Positions 32,650 to 41,180 of a stretch of 42,376 nucleotides of DNA are shown piece by piece (positions within the stretch are counted from its first letter, which is position 1; every line of letters begins with the position of its first letter). Origin of the DNA: Betaproteobacteria bacterium (GTDB lineage Bacteria > Pseudomonadota > Gammaproteobacteria > Burkholderiales > WYBJ01). The translations under genes were made by a program, and so were the position numbers. The stretch is from assembly GCA_009377585.1 (NCBI GenBank), contig WHTS01000020.1, positions 29,581-71,956 on the forward strand, written 5' to 3'. The notes below the pieces were generated by a model, which did no database searches, was not told the origin of the DNA, and was given only the letters and a program-made list of their open reading frames with translations.

Positions 32650-33527
32650 GCTTGACTCGCTGCCGCCATCACCTCCGCGACGAAATCCGATTTCTTCTTC
32701 TCGATGCCTTCGCCGAGGACGAACATGTGGAACGCATGCACCGTCGCGCCATTGGCCTTGAGGAGCTTCTCCACCGTCTGCTTGTCGTCCTTCACGAACG
32801 GCTGGCCCAGCAAGGTCACTTCGGACAGATACTTGTTGACCGCGCCCTCGACGATCTTGTCGAGCAGGTTCTCCGGGCGTCCGGACTCGACGGCGCGCGC
32901 ACGGGCGATGGTGCGCTCGCGCTCGATCAGCTCTGCGGGCACCTCGTCGCGCGAACGCGCAACCGGCTTGGAGGCGGCGATATGCATCGCCAGATCCTTG
33001 CCCAGGGTGTCGTCTCCGCCGCTATAGTCGACCAGGACGCCGATGCGCGTGCCGTGCAGGTACGAGGCAAGCCGGCCTTGCGCCTTCACGGTCGCAAGCC
33101 GGCGCAGGTTCATGTTCTCGCCCAGCTTGGAGACGAGCGCATGGCGCGCGGCTTCGACCGTCTCGCCGCTCGGCAGCTGCTCCTGGCTCAGCACTTCGGG
33201 CTCGGAGATACCTTTATCGGCCGCCACCTGCGCCACCGCCCGGGCGAACTGCGCGAACGCCGCATCCTTGGCAACGAAATCGGTTTCGCAGTTCACCTCG
33301 GCCAGCGCACCCGCGCGCCCATCGGCGCCCACATACGCTGCTATGACGCCTTCGGCGGCAACGCGTCCCGCCACCTTGGAGGCCTTCGCCCCGCTCTTGA
33401 TGCGCAGGATCTCCTCCGCCTTCTTGATGTCGCCGTCCGCCTCGGTCAGCGCCTTCTTGCATTCCATCATGCCGAGGCCCGTAGCCTCGCGCAGTTCCTT
33501 CACCATCGCTGCGGTGATCTCTGCCAT
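32646..33527 (-). CDS. tsf: Elongation factor Ts
   Basis: EF-Ts exchanges GDP for GTP on EF-Tu. The 293-residue protein opens with a UBA-like domain ([20 protein letters not shown]) and has the EF-Tu contact motif TDFV at 82-85 ([10 protein letters not shown]). The core dimerisation region and the C-terminal module follow ([18 protein letters not shown]). It lies 77 nt after rpsB, and its TGA overlaps the pyrH GTG. rpsB-tsf-pyrH-frr is the canonical order. Confidence 0.98.
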   Translation of the reverse strand: MAEITAAMVKELREATGLGMMECKKALTEADGDIKKAEEILRIKSGAKASKVAGRVAAEGVIAAYVGADGRAGALAEVNCETDFVAKDAAFAQFARAVAQVAADKGISEPEVLSQEQLPSGETVEAARHALVSKLGENMNLRRLATVKAQGRLASYLHGTRIGVLVDYSGGDDTLGKDLAMHIAASKPVARSRDEVPAELIERERTIARARAVESGRPENLLDKIVEGAVNKYLSEVTLLGQPFVKDDKQTVEKLLKANGATVHAFHMFVLGEGIEKKKSDFVAEVMAAASQA

Positions 33528-33604
33528 ATCTGCTCCGATTCGCGTCTACTTGCCTGCTCCGATTTCCGCGTGTAACTTGCGCCAACCGGCTGCACCGTCT
33601 GCGC

Positions 33605-34354
33605 CTAGCGTTCCTCGTTCGCCTCTTCCTCGGCTTCGACTTCCACGAACTCGTCGCCGACCGGCTCGCGACTCACCATGCTGCGGCCTTCGATGACCGC
33701 ATCCGCCACGCCGCGGGCATACAGCCGAATCGCACGGTTCGAGTCGTCGTTGCCCGGAATGACGTACTGAATGCCGTCGGGCGTATGGTTGGTATCGACC
33801 ACGGCAATGAGCGGGATGTTCAACTTGGTCGCTTCCTTGATCGCGATCTTGTGGTAGCCCACGTCGATCACGAACATCGCGTCGGGCAGCGCCGACATGT
33901 CCTTGATGCCGCCGAGACTGCGCTCGAGTTTCGCCATGTCGCGCTGGAACTGCAGGCCTTCCTTCTTGGTCAGTTTGTCGATCGACTTGTCCTCGATCAT
34001 GGCCTCCATGTCCTTGAGGCGTTTGATCGACTGCTTGACTGTCTTGTAGTTCGTCAGCATGCCGCCAAGCCAGCGGTGATCGACATAGGGCGAAGTGCAG
34101 CGAAGCGCCTCCTCGCGCATGGTGTCGCGCGCCTGGCGCTTGGTGCCGACGAACAGCACGCTGCCGCGGCGGGAGGACAACTGGCGCACGTAGGTGAGCG
34201 CCTCGTTGTACATCGCCAGGGTCTTTTCCAGGTTGACGATATGAATCTTGTTGCGGCTGCCGAAGATGTACGGCGACATCTTGGGGTTCCAGAACCGGGT
34301 CTGGTGGCCGAAGTGCACGCCGGCCTCCAGCATTTCACGCATCGTGACGGACAT
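33605..34354 (-). CDS. rpsB: 30S ribosomal protein S2
   Basis: S2 is a late-assembling protein of the small subunit that interacts with S1. The 249-residue protein has the family opening [22 protein letters not shown], the coiled-coil insertion ([20 protein letters not shown]) and [19 protein letters not shown]. The C-terminal tail is strongly acidic ([11 protein letters not shown]). The ATG at 34354 has GATCAGGAG upstream. A structured leader and an extended -10 promoter precede the gene. Confidence 0.98.
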   Translation of the reverse strand: MSVTMREMLEAGVHFGHQTRFWNPKMSPYIFGSRNKIHIVNLEKTLAMYNEALTYVRQLSSRRGSVLFVGTKRQARDTMREEALRCTSPYVDHRWLGGMLTNYKTVKQSIKRLKDMEAMIEDKSIDKLTKKEGLQFQRDMAKLERSLGGIKDMSALPDAMFVIDVGYHKIAIKEATKLNIPLIAVVDTNHTPDGIQYVIPGNDDSNRAIRLYARGVADAVIEGRSMVSREPVGDEFVEVEAEEEANEER

Positions 34355-34477
34355 TCGATACTCCTGATCAGGGTTGATACTGACCCCCGGCACAAGACCC
34401 CGCATGCGGGCACCCTTGACGCGGCCGAAGGCGCGATTTCCGGCCGCCCGGGCGGGTTGCCGAGGCAGACGAATTAA
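34355..34477 (-). promoter_or_regulatory. rpsB: Structured 5' leader of rpsB-tsf (possible S2 autoregulation site)
   Basis: Between the proposed promoter and the S2 start lie about 120 nt with three inverted repeats: a perfect 12-bp palindrome CCCGCATGCGGG (34399-34410), GCGGCCG/CGGCCGC arms (34421-34427 and 34441-34447), and a perfect palindrome CCGCCCGGGCGG (34444-34455) that overlaps the last arm. The overlap would allow alternative foldings. rpsB leaders of other proteobacteria bind S2, but I cannot confirm the conserved motif by eye. Confidence 0.5.
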
Positions 34478-34483
34478 CCTTGC

Positions 34484-34492
34484 AGTGTAGCA
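34484..34492 (-). promoter_or_regulatory. rpsB: Extended -10 promoter of the rpsB operon
   Basis: On the minus strand this reads TGCTACACT, an extended -10 (TGN then TACACT, 5 of... positions close to consensus: T, A, A and T kept). No strong -35 is seen 17 nt upstream (TGGGCG). It would give a transcript starting near 34477. Confidence 0.5.
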
Positions 34493-34545
34493 GCTTGCCT
34501 GCGCTGCGCCCATCCCGGCGAGGCGTCCGTGGACCTCTGCAACCA

Positions 34546-34574
34546 TGGACCGGTAGTGCCGCTTGGTCTATAGT
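34546..34574 (+). promoter_or_regulatory. map: Likely promoter of map-glnD
   Basis: TGGACC (34546-34551) and TATAGT (34569-34574) are separated by 17 nt, 23 nt before the map start. The -10 matches consensus at 5 of 6 positions. Confidence 0.5.
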
Positions 34575-34597
34575 TTTTGGTTTACCCGGCGCGTGCC

Positions 34598-35404
34598 ATG
34601 TCTGTCACCATCAAAACACCCACCGAGATCGAGAAGATGCGCGTCGCCGGCCGGCTCGCCGCGGAAGTGCTCGACCATATCACGCCGCATATCCGGTCGG
34701 GCGTGACGACCAACGAGATCGATCGGCTGTGCCACGAGTACATGACCGAGGTTCAGCGTACGGTCCCGGCCCCGCTCAACTACGCACCCCCGGGCTACAA
34801 GCCGTTCCCGAAATCGGTCTGCACCTCGGTCAACCACGTCGTCTGCCACGGCGTTCCGGGAGACAAGAAGCTCAAGGCGGGCGACGTGATCAACGTCGAC
34901 GTGACCGTGATCGCCGACGGCTATCACGGCGATTCGAGCCGCATGTATTACGTCGGCGAGCCCCCCATCCAGGCGCGGCGGCTGTGCGAGATCACCTACG
35001 AGTGCATGTGGCTGGGGATTCGAATAGTGCGCCCCGGCGCCTGCCTCGGCGACATCGGGCACGCCATCCAGACGCATGCCGAGCACGCCGGCTTTTCGGT
35101 CGTGCGCGAATTCTGCGGCCATGGCATCGGCCGGCGCTTCCACGAGGAGCCGCAGGTGCTGCACTACGGTCGCCCGCGCACCGGGATGCGCCTCGAGCCC
35201 GGAATGATCTTCACCATCGAGCCGATGATCAACGCCGGCCGGCCCGAGGTGCGCCAGCTGGCGGATGGATGGACCGTGGTCACCAAGGACCATAGCCTGT
35301 CGGCGCAATGGGAGCACACGGTGCTGGTCACCGCGGCGGGTCATGAGGTGCTGACCGTGTCGGCGGGAACACCGCCAGCGCCGGAGCCCGCAACCGCACA
35401 GTGA
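34598..35404 (+). CDS. map: Methionine aminopeptidase, type I
   Basis: Map removes the initiator Met after deformylation by Def (also in this window). The 268-residue cytoplasmic enzyme has all five metal ligands, Asp101, Asp112, His175, Glu208 and Glu239, and the catalytic His84 (VCHGVP), each offset by about four from the E. coli numbering. A Pro/Ala-rich tail ends the chain. The ATG at 34598 gives the normal start (MSVTIKTPTEIEKM). It diverges from rpsB across 243 nt and precedes glnD by 7 nt. Confidence 0.97.
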   Translation: MSVTIKTPTEIEKMRVAGRLAAEVLDHITPHIRSGVTTNEIDRLCHEYMTEVQRTVPAPLNYAPPGYKPFPKSVCTSVNHVVCHGVPGDKKLKAGDVINVDVTVIADGYHGDSSRMYYVGEPPIQARRLCEITYECMWLGIRIVRPGACLGDIGHAIQTHAEHAGFSVVREFCGHGIGRRFHEEPQVLHYGRPRTGMRLEPGMIFTIEPMINAGRPEVRQLADGWTVVTKDHSLSAQWEHTVLVTAAGHEVLTVSAGTPPAPEPATAQ

Positions 35405-35411
35405 GACCACC

Positions 35412-38009
35412 ATGACCGACGCGCTCGCGCTCGATGTCGCCACGCCAGCGTCCGGCGCCGAAGACGACGTAGCGCTCCTGCGCCGCAGCCTCAAGCAAGG
35501 CAGAGAGCAACTGCGCACGGCCTATCGCCGCCATGCTTCGCCCCGCACCCTGCTCGCTGCGCATCGCCGGCTGGTGGACCGCGTCCTGGTGCACGCCTGG
35601 CGCCGCCTGCCGCATCCGGCTCGCAGTACGCTCGTCGCCGTCGGCGGCTATGGCCGCGGCGCGCTGTTTCCCTGCTCGGACATCGATCTGCTGATCCTGG
35701 TGGAGCCCGACGAATCCTGCGCGCACGACCCGCGCATCGAGGGCCTGATCGGCACGTTCTGGGATATCGGGCTGGAGGTCGGCCACAGCGTGCGCACCCC
35801 GAGGCAGTGCGTGGAGCTCGCCTCGCAGGACATCACGGTGCAGACCAGCCTGCTGGAGGCGCGCTGGCTTTGCGGCGACGGCCCGCTTTATCGCCGCTTC
35901 GAGCACGAGTTCCAGGCCGCGCTCGATCCGCAGATGTTCTGCAAGGCCAAACAGCTCGAGCAACGCCAGCGGCACGAACGGTTCCTCGATACCAACCTCG
36001 AGCCGAACCTGAAGGAGTTTCCGGGTGGCCTGCGCGATCTGCACCATTTGCTGTGGATCGCGCGCGCGAGCGGCCTGGGCAGCTCGTGGAAAGCAATGGT
36101 GGCGAGCGCCCTGGTGATCCCGGCCGAAGCCCGCCAGCTGCGAAACCTCGAGCGTGGCTTGAGCGATATCCGCATCCGGCTGCATTACCTGGCCGGCCGG
36201 CGCGAGGATCGGCTGCTGTTCGACTACCAGAGCGCGCTCGCGCGCGAGCTGGGCCTGGAAGATGGCGCGACGCGGCGTGCGAGCGAACAGCTGATGCAGA
36301 CGCTCTACCGCACCGCCAACGCCGTGCGGCAGCTCAACACGATCGTGCAGCAGAACGTGGCCGCGCGCATTTTCCCCCAGCGCACCGAGGCCCCGGAAGT
36401 GATCAATGAGCGCTTCGTGGCACGCAACGAGCTGCTGGAGGCGTCGACCGAGGACCTGTTCGAGCGCGAGCCGAGGGCGATCCTCGAAGGCTTCGCGCTG
36501 CTGCAGGAGCACCACGAGCTGAAGGGCATGCGGGCAAGCACGCTGCGGGCGCTGTGGCGTGCGCGCCGGCGCATCGATGCGGCTTTTCGCAGGGATGCGG
36601 TGAACCGCGCCCGCTTCATGGCGATCCTGCGCAATCCCCGGCTCATCCGCGAGCTGCGGCGGATGAACGAGTACGGCATCCTCGGCCGCTACATTCCCGC
36701 CTTCGGCCGCGTCGTGGGCCAGATGCAGCACGACCTGTACCACGTCTACACGGTGGACGAGCATACCTTCAAGGTCGTGCGCAACCTGCGCCGCTTCACC
36801 GTGCCGGAGCTCGCCCACGAGTATCCCCTGTGCAGCCGCCTCATCAGCGACCTCGAGCGGCCGGAAGTGCTCTACCTCGCGGGGCTGTTCCACGACATCG
36901 CCAAGGGCCGCGGCGGCGACCATTCCGAGCTCGGCGCGGTCGATGCGCGGCGCTTCTGCCGCGATCACGGGCTGTGCGCGGAAGATGTCGATCTGGTCGC
37001 CTGGCTGGTGCAGCACCATCTGCGCATGTCGGCCACGGCGCAAAAACAGGACATCAGCGATCCGGCGACGGTGCGGGCATTCGCCCGCATGGTCGGCGAC
37101 GATCGGCACCTGGTCGCGCTCTACCTGCTCACCGTGGCCGACATCCGCGGCACCAGTCCCAAGGTCTGGAACGGCTGGAAAGCCAAGCTGCTGGAGGACT
37201 TGTTCTGGGCCACGCGACGCGTGCTTGCCGGCGAGCATGTGACGCGCCGATCGAGCGTGGAGACCCGCCAGGCGGAAGCATTGTCGCGGCTGCGTCTGTA
37301 CGCGATTCCGGACGATGCGCACGAGAAGCTCTGGGCGCAGCTCGACACGTCGTATTTCCTGCGCCACGACGCCCAGGAGATCGCCTGGCATACGCGCCTG
37401 CTCAATTACCGCGTGGACAGCCCCGTCCCCGTCGTCAAGGCGCGCCTGGCGCCGATCGGCGAGGGACTGCAGGTGCTGATCTACACGCCCGACCAGGAGG
37501 AGCTGTTCGCGCGCATCTGCAACTTCTTCAGCTGCGCGGGCTTCAGTATCGCCGAGGCGAAGATCCATACCACGCGCCACGGCTACGCCCTGGACAGCTT
37601 CATCATCCTCGATCCGCAGGGGCGGGACGCGAACTATCGCGACGTGATGAGCTTCGTCGAGCACGAGCTGGCGCAGCGCCTGGAGCAGCGCGCGCCGCTG
37701 GAGCCGCCCGCCAACGGCCGGCTGAGCCGCAGGGTGCGGCACTTCCCGATAAGTCCCGAAATCGAGCTGCAACCCGACGAGCGCGGCACTTACATGGTGC
37801 TGAGCGTGATCTCCGGCGATCGCCCCGGCCTGCTCTATCGCATCGCCCTGGTGCTGGTGCGCTACGACATCAACCTGCATTCGGCCAAGATCAATACGCT
37901 GGGCGAGCGCGTGGAAGATACCTTCCTCATCACCGGCTCGGCGCTCAAGGACACCCGCACCGCGGTGCGCCTGGAGAGCGAATTGGTGCAGGCCCTGCAG
38001 ATCGAGTAG
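35412..38009 (+). CDS. glnD: Bifunctional PII uridylyltransferase/uridylyl-removing enzyme
   Basis: GlnD senses glutamine and adds or removes UMP on PII proteins (GlnB/GlnK) to control nitrogen assimilation. The 865-residue protein has an N-terminal nucleotidyltransferase domain with VGGYGRGALFP and the metal acids Asp90 and Asp92 (SDIDLLIL). A central HD hydrolase domain follows, with LFHDIAKGRGGDHSELG near residue 494. Two C-terminal ACT glutamine-sensing domains lie near 685-760 and 793-863 (SGDRPGLLYRIALVL). It is complete, with normal length. It starts 7 nt after map and is probably co-transcribed. It is convergent with def. Confidence 0.97.
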   Translation: MTDALALDVATPASGAEDDVALLRRSLKQGREQLRTAYRRHASPRTLLAAHRRLVDRVLVHAWRRLPHPARSTLVAVGGYGRGALFPCSDIDLLILVEPDESCAHDPRIEGLIGTFWDIGLEVGHSVRTPRQCVELASQDITVQTSLLEARWLCGDGPLYRRFEHEFQAALDPQMFCKAKQLEQRQRHERFLDTNLEPNLKEFPGGLRDLHHLLWIARASGLGSSWKAMVASALVIPAEARQLRNLERGLSDIRIRLHYLAGRREDRLLFDYQSALARELGLEDGATRRASEQLMQTLYRTANAVRQLNTIVQQNVAARIFPQRTEAPEVINERFVARNELLEASTEDLFEREPRAILEGFALLQEHHELKGMRASTLRALWRARRRIDAAFRRDAVNRARFMAILRNPRLIRELRRMNEYGILGRYIPAFGRVVGQMQHDLYHVYTVDEHTFKVVRNLRRFTVPELAHEYPLCSRLISDLERPEVLYLAGLFHDIAKGRGGDHSELGAVDARRFCRDHGLCAEDVDLVAWLVQHHLRMSATAQKQDISDPATVRAFARMVGDDRHLVALYLLTVADIRGTSPKVWNGWKAKLLEDLFWATRRVLAGEHVTRRSSVETRQAEALSRLRLYAIPDDAHEKLWAQLDTSYFLRHDAQEIAWHTRLLNYRVDSPVPVVKARLAPIGEGLQVLIYTPDQEELFARICNFFSCAGFSIAEAKIHTTRHGYALDSFIILDPQGRDANYRDVMSFVEHELAQRLEQRAPLEPPANGRLSRRVRHFPISPEIELQPDERGTYMVLSVISGDRPGLLYRIALVLVRYDINLHSAKINTLGERVEDTFLITGSALKDTRTAVRLESELVQALQIE

Positions 38010-38045
38010 CAGACGAGGCTGCTTACAGCATCGGGGGCGAGCCGC

Positions 38046-38579
38046 TTACTCGTCGATCGGCGGATCGCCCGGAAACAGCACCTCGGTGAAGCCGAAATTG
38101 CGCAGGTCGTCGATGCGCATCGGGTACAGGATGCCGTCGAGGTGGTCGCACTCGTGCTGCACCACGCGCGCATGGAAGTCCGCAACGTCGCGCTCGATCG
38201 GACTGCCGTACTGGTCCGAGCCCTTGTAGTGGATGCGCCGGTAGCGCGGCACCAGCCCGCGCATGCCGGGAACGCTCAAGCAGCCTTCCCAGCCCTCCTC
38301 CATTTCGTCGCCCAGCGGGCGTATCTCGGGATTGATCAGCACCGTGTACGGCACTTCCTCGGCATCGGGGTAACGGGGATTGCGCTTGACGCCGAAGATC
38401 ACGACCCGTAGCGGCACCCCGATCTGCGGCGCGGCGAGCCCAGCGCCGTTCAACGCCTCCATCGTATCGAGCATGTCGGTGAGAAGCGCGTCGAGCTCCG
38501 CCGTGCCGAACTGCGTGACCTCGCGCGATCGCTCCAGCAGGAGCGGACTTCCCATCCTAAGTACGGACCTCACCGCCAT
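38046..38579 (-). CDS. def: Peptide deformylase
   Basis: Def removes the formyl group from nascent N-terminal Met. The 177-residue product has the three family motifs: GLAAPQIG (47-54), EGCLSVPG with metal ligand Cys100, and HECDHLDG with His142, Glu143 and His146. The start at 38579 ([10 protein letters not shown]) is chosen because a good GAGGTG precedes it and because relatives begin the same way. The start overlaps the end of the upstream phosphorylase gene by 23 nt. It is not next to fmt here, unlike the common def-fmt pair. Confidence 0.96.
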   Translation of the reverse strand: MAVRSVLRMGSPLLLERSREVTQFGTAELDALLTDMLDTMEALNGAGLAAPQIGVPLRVVIFGVKRNPRYPDAEEVPYTVLINPEIRPLGDEMEEGWEGCLSVPGMRGLVPRYRRIHYKGSDQYGSPIERDVADFHARVVQHECDHLDGILYPMRIDDLRNFGFTEVLFPGDPPIDE

Positions 38580-39315
38580 CAGGCACCTCGAGCTGCAGCA
38601 ATATCCGGACGACCCGCGCCATTGCGGCATCGAGCACCGTGCCGATGTCCGCCACCACGATCCCGCTGCGGCTCGAGGCGCGTCCCGCCGCCCAGTTCGC
38701 CACGACTGCAAGCGTCGCATAGGCCACCGACGCCTCGCGCGCAAGCGCCGCTTCGGGCATGCCCGTCATCCCGACCATGTCGGCCCCGTCGCGCTCCAGG
38801 CGATCGATCTCGGCCGCTGTTTCCAGACGCGGACCCTGCATGGCGGCATAGACGCCACCGTCGACGATCGGCTCCTCGGCATTGCGGCCGGCTTGCAGCA
38901 AGGCCGCGCGCAGCGACGGCGTATAGGGCTCGGTGAAGTCGATATGGCTGACCTGGCTGTCGGACCCGTCGAAGAAGGTCGCGCGGCGCTCGTAGGTGTA
39001 GTCGATGATCTGGGACGGAACGGCGATGGCGCCCGGCGCCAGATCCGCGCGTATGCCGCCGACCGCGGCGAGAGCGACGATCGCACGCACGCCCTGCTGA
39101 GCCAGGGCCCAGATGTTGGCCCGGTAGTTGACCGCGTGCGGTGGAATCGTGTGGCCGTAGCCGTGGCGCGCGAGAAAGACGACTTCGCGGCCTCGCAGCA
39201 GTCCGAAGGTAAGCGCTGCGGATGGCTCGCCATACGGGGTGTGGATCGCCTGCAGGCGCGCGTGTTCCAGCACCGCCAATCTGCCCGCTCCGCTGCCCCC
39301 GATTATGCCCAGCAT
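38557..39315 (-). CDS. Methylthioinosine/methylthioadenosine phosphorylase (PNP/MTAP family)
   Basis: A 252-residue trimer-type nucleoside phosphorylase that cleaves 5'-methylthio-nucleosides with phosphate for polyamine by-product and methionine salvage. Present are the phosphate site GGSGAG at the N terminus, [11 protein letters not shown] with [24 protein letters not shown], and [15 protein letters not shown]. Near the purine base the sequence is VVANWAAG, with Asn where adenine-specific MTAPs have Asp (TDYDCW). This points to methylthioinosine as in the Pseudomonas enzyme (MTIP). An adenosine-type deaminase would then be required elsewhere. It is 9 nt from the YgfX-like gene and overlaps def by 23 nt. 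Confidence 0.88.
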   Translation of the reverse strand: MLGIIGGSGAGRLAVLEHARLQAIHTPYGEPSAALTFGLLRGREVVFLARHGYGHTIPPHAVNYRANIWALAQQGVRAIVALAAVGGIRADLAPGAIAVPSQIIDYTYERRATFFDGSDSQVSHIDFTEPYTPSLRAALLQAGRNAEEPIVDGGVYAAMQGPRLETAAEIDRLERDGADMVGMTGMPEAALAREASVAYATLAVVANWAAGRASSRSGIVVADIGTVLDAAMARVVRILLQLEVPDGGEVRT

Positions 39316-39324
39316 GGGCGGCGA

Positions 39325-39810
39325 TTATAGCGGAGCGTTCCTTGCCGCGATGCCCGCCTCGTGCGGACTTGCCCAACGAAGGCGCACGCGCAGGCGCCGC
39401 AATCGATCGGGCGCGACGCTGTCCGGCGCCAGCACGACGTAGCGCGGCAGGCGCCGGCCCGGTTCTTCCAGGTGCAGCACGACGAGCCAGGTCGACACAT
39501 ACGACGAGCCCTGGACGCGGCACGCGAGGCGGCTTCCGTCGCGCCGCGCGATCGAGCATTCGCACTCGCCACGAAAGTCGAGCGCGACCACGGCGCGAGG
39601 GGCGAGCAGCAAGGCATGGCGGCGCAACGTCCAGCAGGCGTTTGCGAGCAGCGCCACGCCCGCCAGCACGCGTGCATACCATTGCGGCAGCGCGACCATC
39701 GCCGCGCCTGCCGCGGCCGCATGTGCGAGCGCAAGCGCCCACGCCAGCACCGGAGATGCGTGCAATTCGATGCGCAAAGCAGGAATTTCGCGTTCGCCGC
39801 GTACCCTCAC
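39325..39810 (-). CDS. YgfX-like small membrane protein
   Basis: A 161-residue protein with two adjacent membrane helices (about 21-41 and 44-62) and then a soluble beta-rich part. The segment after the helices, with RRDGSRLACRVQGSSYVSTWLVVLHL and APDSVAPDRLRRLRVRLRW split across it, follows the pattern of YgfX/CptA-type proteins (DUF1434), where a DS..xD..RRLRV.LRW end is typical. The start is GTG at 39810, overlapping the hlyD-like stop as GTGA. In enterobacteria ygfX sits beside sdhE; no sdhE is here. Family assignment is by pattern only. The role is unknown. Confidence 0.55.
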   Translation of the reverse strand: MRVRGEREIPALRIELHASPVLAWALALAHAAAAGAAMVALPQWYARVLAGVALLANACWTLRRHALLLAPRAVVALDFRGECECSIARRDGSRLACRVQGSSYVSTWLVVLHLEEPGRRLPRYVVLAPDSVAPDRLRRLRVRLRWASPHEAGIAARNAPL

Positions 39811-41180
39811 GACTCGCGTCCCGCTTCGCTCAGCGTTCGCCGCACCGGCGAAAGCAGATACTCGAACAGCGTGCGGGTTCCGAGATGAATCTCGGCAGCC
39901 AGCTGCATGCCGGAGACCAGCCGTTGCGGGTCGAGTCCGACCGGCGCGGCTGCGCGATCGATGCTGACCAGCGCCCGGTAGTAAAGCCCCACGGCACCCG
40001 CGTTCGCGGGATCCGGGCGCTCCGTCGCATCCGCGCTCATGTGACGCACGCTGCCCTCCAGCATGCCGTAGCGCTGATAGGGAAAAGCTGCGAGCTTCAA
40101 TCGCACCGGAGCACCGGGCGCGACACGGCCGGCGTCCAGGTTGCTCACCCATACCTCGGCCTCCAGCGGCTCGTTGCGTGGCACGATGGTGGCAAGAATG
40201 GTTGCGGGCGCCACGACCGTTCCCGTGCTGTGGGTGGCAAGATCCTTGATGACGCCGGCGGACGGTGCCCGCAATTCGAGCTGACCGCTGCGATGCGCCT
40301 GCTTCGTAAGGTCCTCCTGCAGGCGCTCGAGCTGCGCCTGGGCTTCCACTCGCTCGTTGTTCAACTCGCGCCGGTGGTTGGAGGCAAGCTGCGCAATGCG
40401 CCGCTCCGACATCGCGATGGCGGCGCGAGAGCTCATGACCGTAGCGCGTTGCGCCTGCAAGTCCTGCTCGTTCTCGATCCGGCTGCGGCGCCGTTCCAGC
40501 GCGAGCAGCTTGCCGGCGAAGCCTTCCCGGGCGAGCTTCTCCCACGCCTTCTCCTGCTCGACGTAGATCGGGGCCGTGCGCTTGAGCTTGGCCTCGATTT
40601 CCTGCGCGCTGCGCACATCCTGTTGCGCCTTCGCCAGGGCTGAACGCTCGGCAGCGAGCGAATCCTCGAAGGCGCGGCGCCGGGCGTAGAACTGCGCCTG
40701 GACTTGAGCGTAGAGATCGTCGCGATCGCCGTCGCTGCGCTCGAACGCGGCCCCGGAGAGCTCCGCGTCGATCCTGCGGATCTGCAGGCGTCGCAACACA
40801 ATCTCCGTTTCCAGGATGCGGCCGTCGGCCTCGGACAACTCGGTGTCCATCCGGAACAGCACCTGGCCCTCCAGCACCGCTTCGCCCTCGCGCACGAGTA
40901 TCTCCCGCACCACGCCCGAGTCGGAAGGCTGCACGATACGCAACAGCGACTGCGGCACGAGCTTGCCGGGCGCGACCGCGACGACGTCGATCTCGCCGTA
41001 GGCGATGGCGGCCGCGGCGCTCGCAAGAATGGCGACGATGAGGTAGAGCGTGATTCGGGGCAGAGGCGATGGCGGCCGGGCGAAAGCGACCAGGCGCTCG
41101 GGCGCGAATGTTTCGTAGTCGGTCGCGCGCTTGCGCGCAGAGGCTGCGGCGCTCTCGCGCCGGATTGCCTGGCTAGGCAT
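39807..41180 (-). CDS. HlyD-family membrane fusion protein of a type I exporter
   Basis: A 457-residue periplasmic adaptor that links an inner-membrane ABC exporter to a TolC-type outer-membrane channel. It has a cytoplasmic N terminus (about 1-42) and one membrane helix (about 43-61). A lipoyl-type half follows (GKLVPQSLLRIVQPSDSGVV), then a long alpha-helical hairpin (about 140-310) with many Glu, Arg and Gln, and the second lipoyl half (LRAPSAGVIKDLATHSTGTV). The C-terminal GMQLAAEIHLGTRTLFEYL is typical of type I secretion adaptors. Its start overlaps the stop of the ABC gene by 8 nt, which pairs the two. Confidence 0.93.
   Translation of the reverse strand: MPSQAIRRESAAASARKRATDYETFAPERLVAFARPPSPLPRITLYLIVAILASAAAAIAYGEIDVVAVAPGKLVPQSLLRIVQPSDSGVVREILVREGEAVLEGQVLFRMDTELSEADGRILETEIVLRRLQIRRIDAELSGAAFERSDGDRDDLYAQVQAQFYARRRAFEDSLAAERSALAKAQQDVRSAQEIEAKLKRTAPIYVEQEKAWEKLAREGFAGKLLALERRRSRIENEQDLQAQRATVMSSRAAIAMSERRIAQLASNHRRELNNERVEAQAQLERLQEDLTKQAHRSGQLELRAPSAGVIKDLATHSTGTVVAPATILATIVPRNEPLEAEVWVSNLDAGRVAPGAPVRLKLAAFPYQRYGMLEGSVRHMSADATERPDPANAGAVGLYYRALVSIDRAAAPVGLDPQRLVSGMQLAAEIHLGTRTLFEYLLSPVRRTLSEAGRES

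Noticed and set aside
35328-37880. An 850-codon frame antisense to glnD
   Set aside because: Shadow frame; the sense strand has all GlnD domains.
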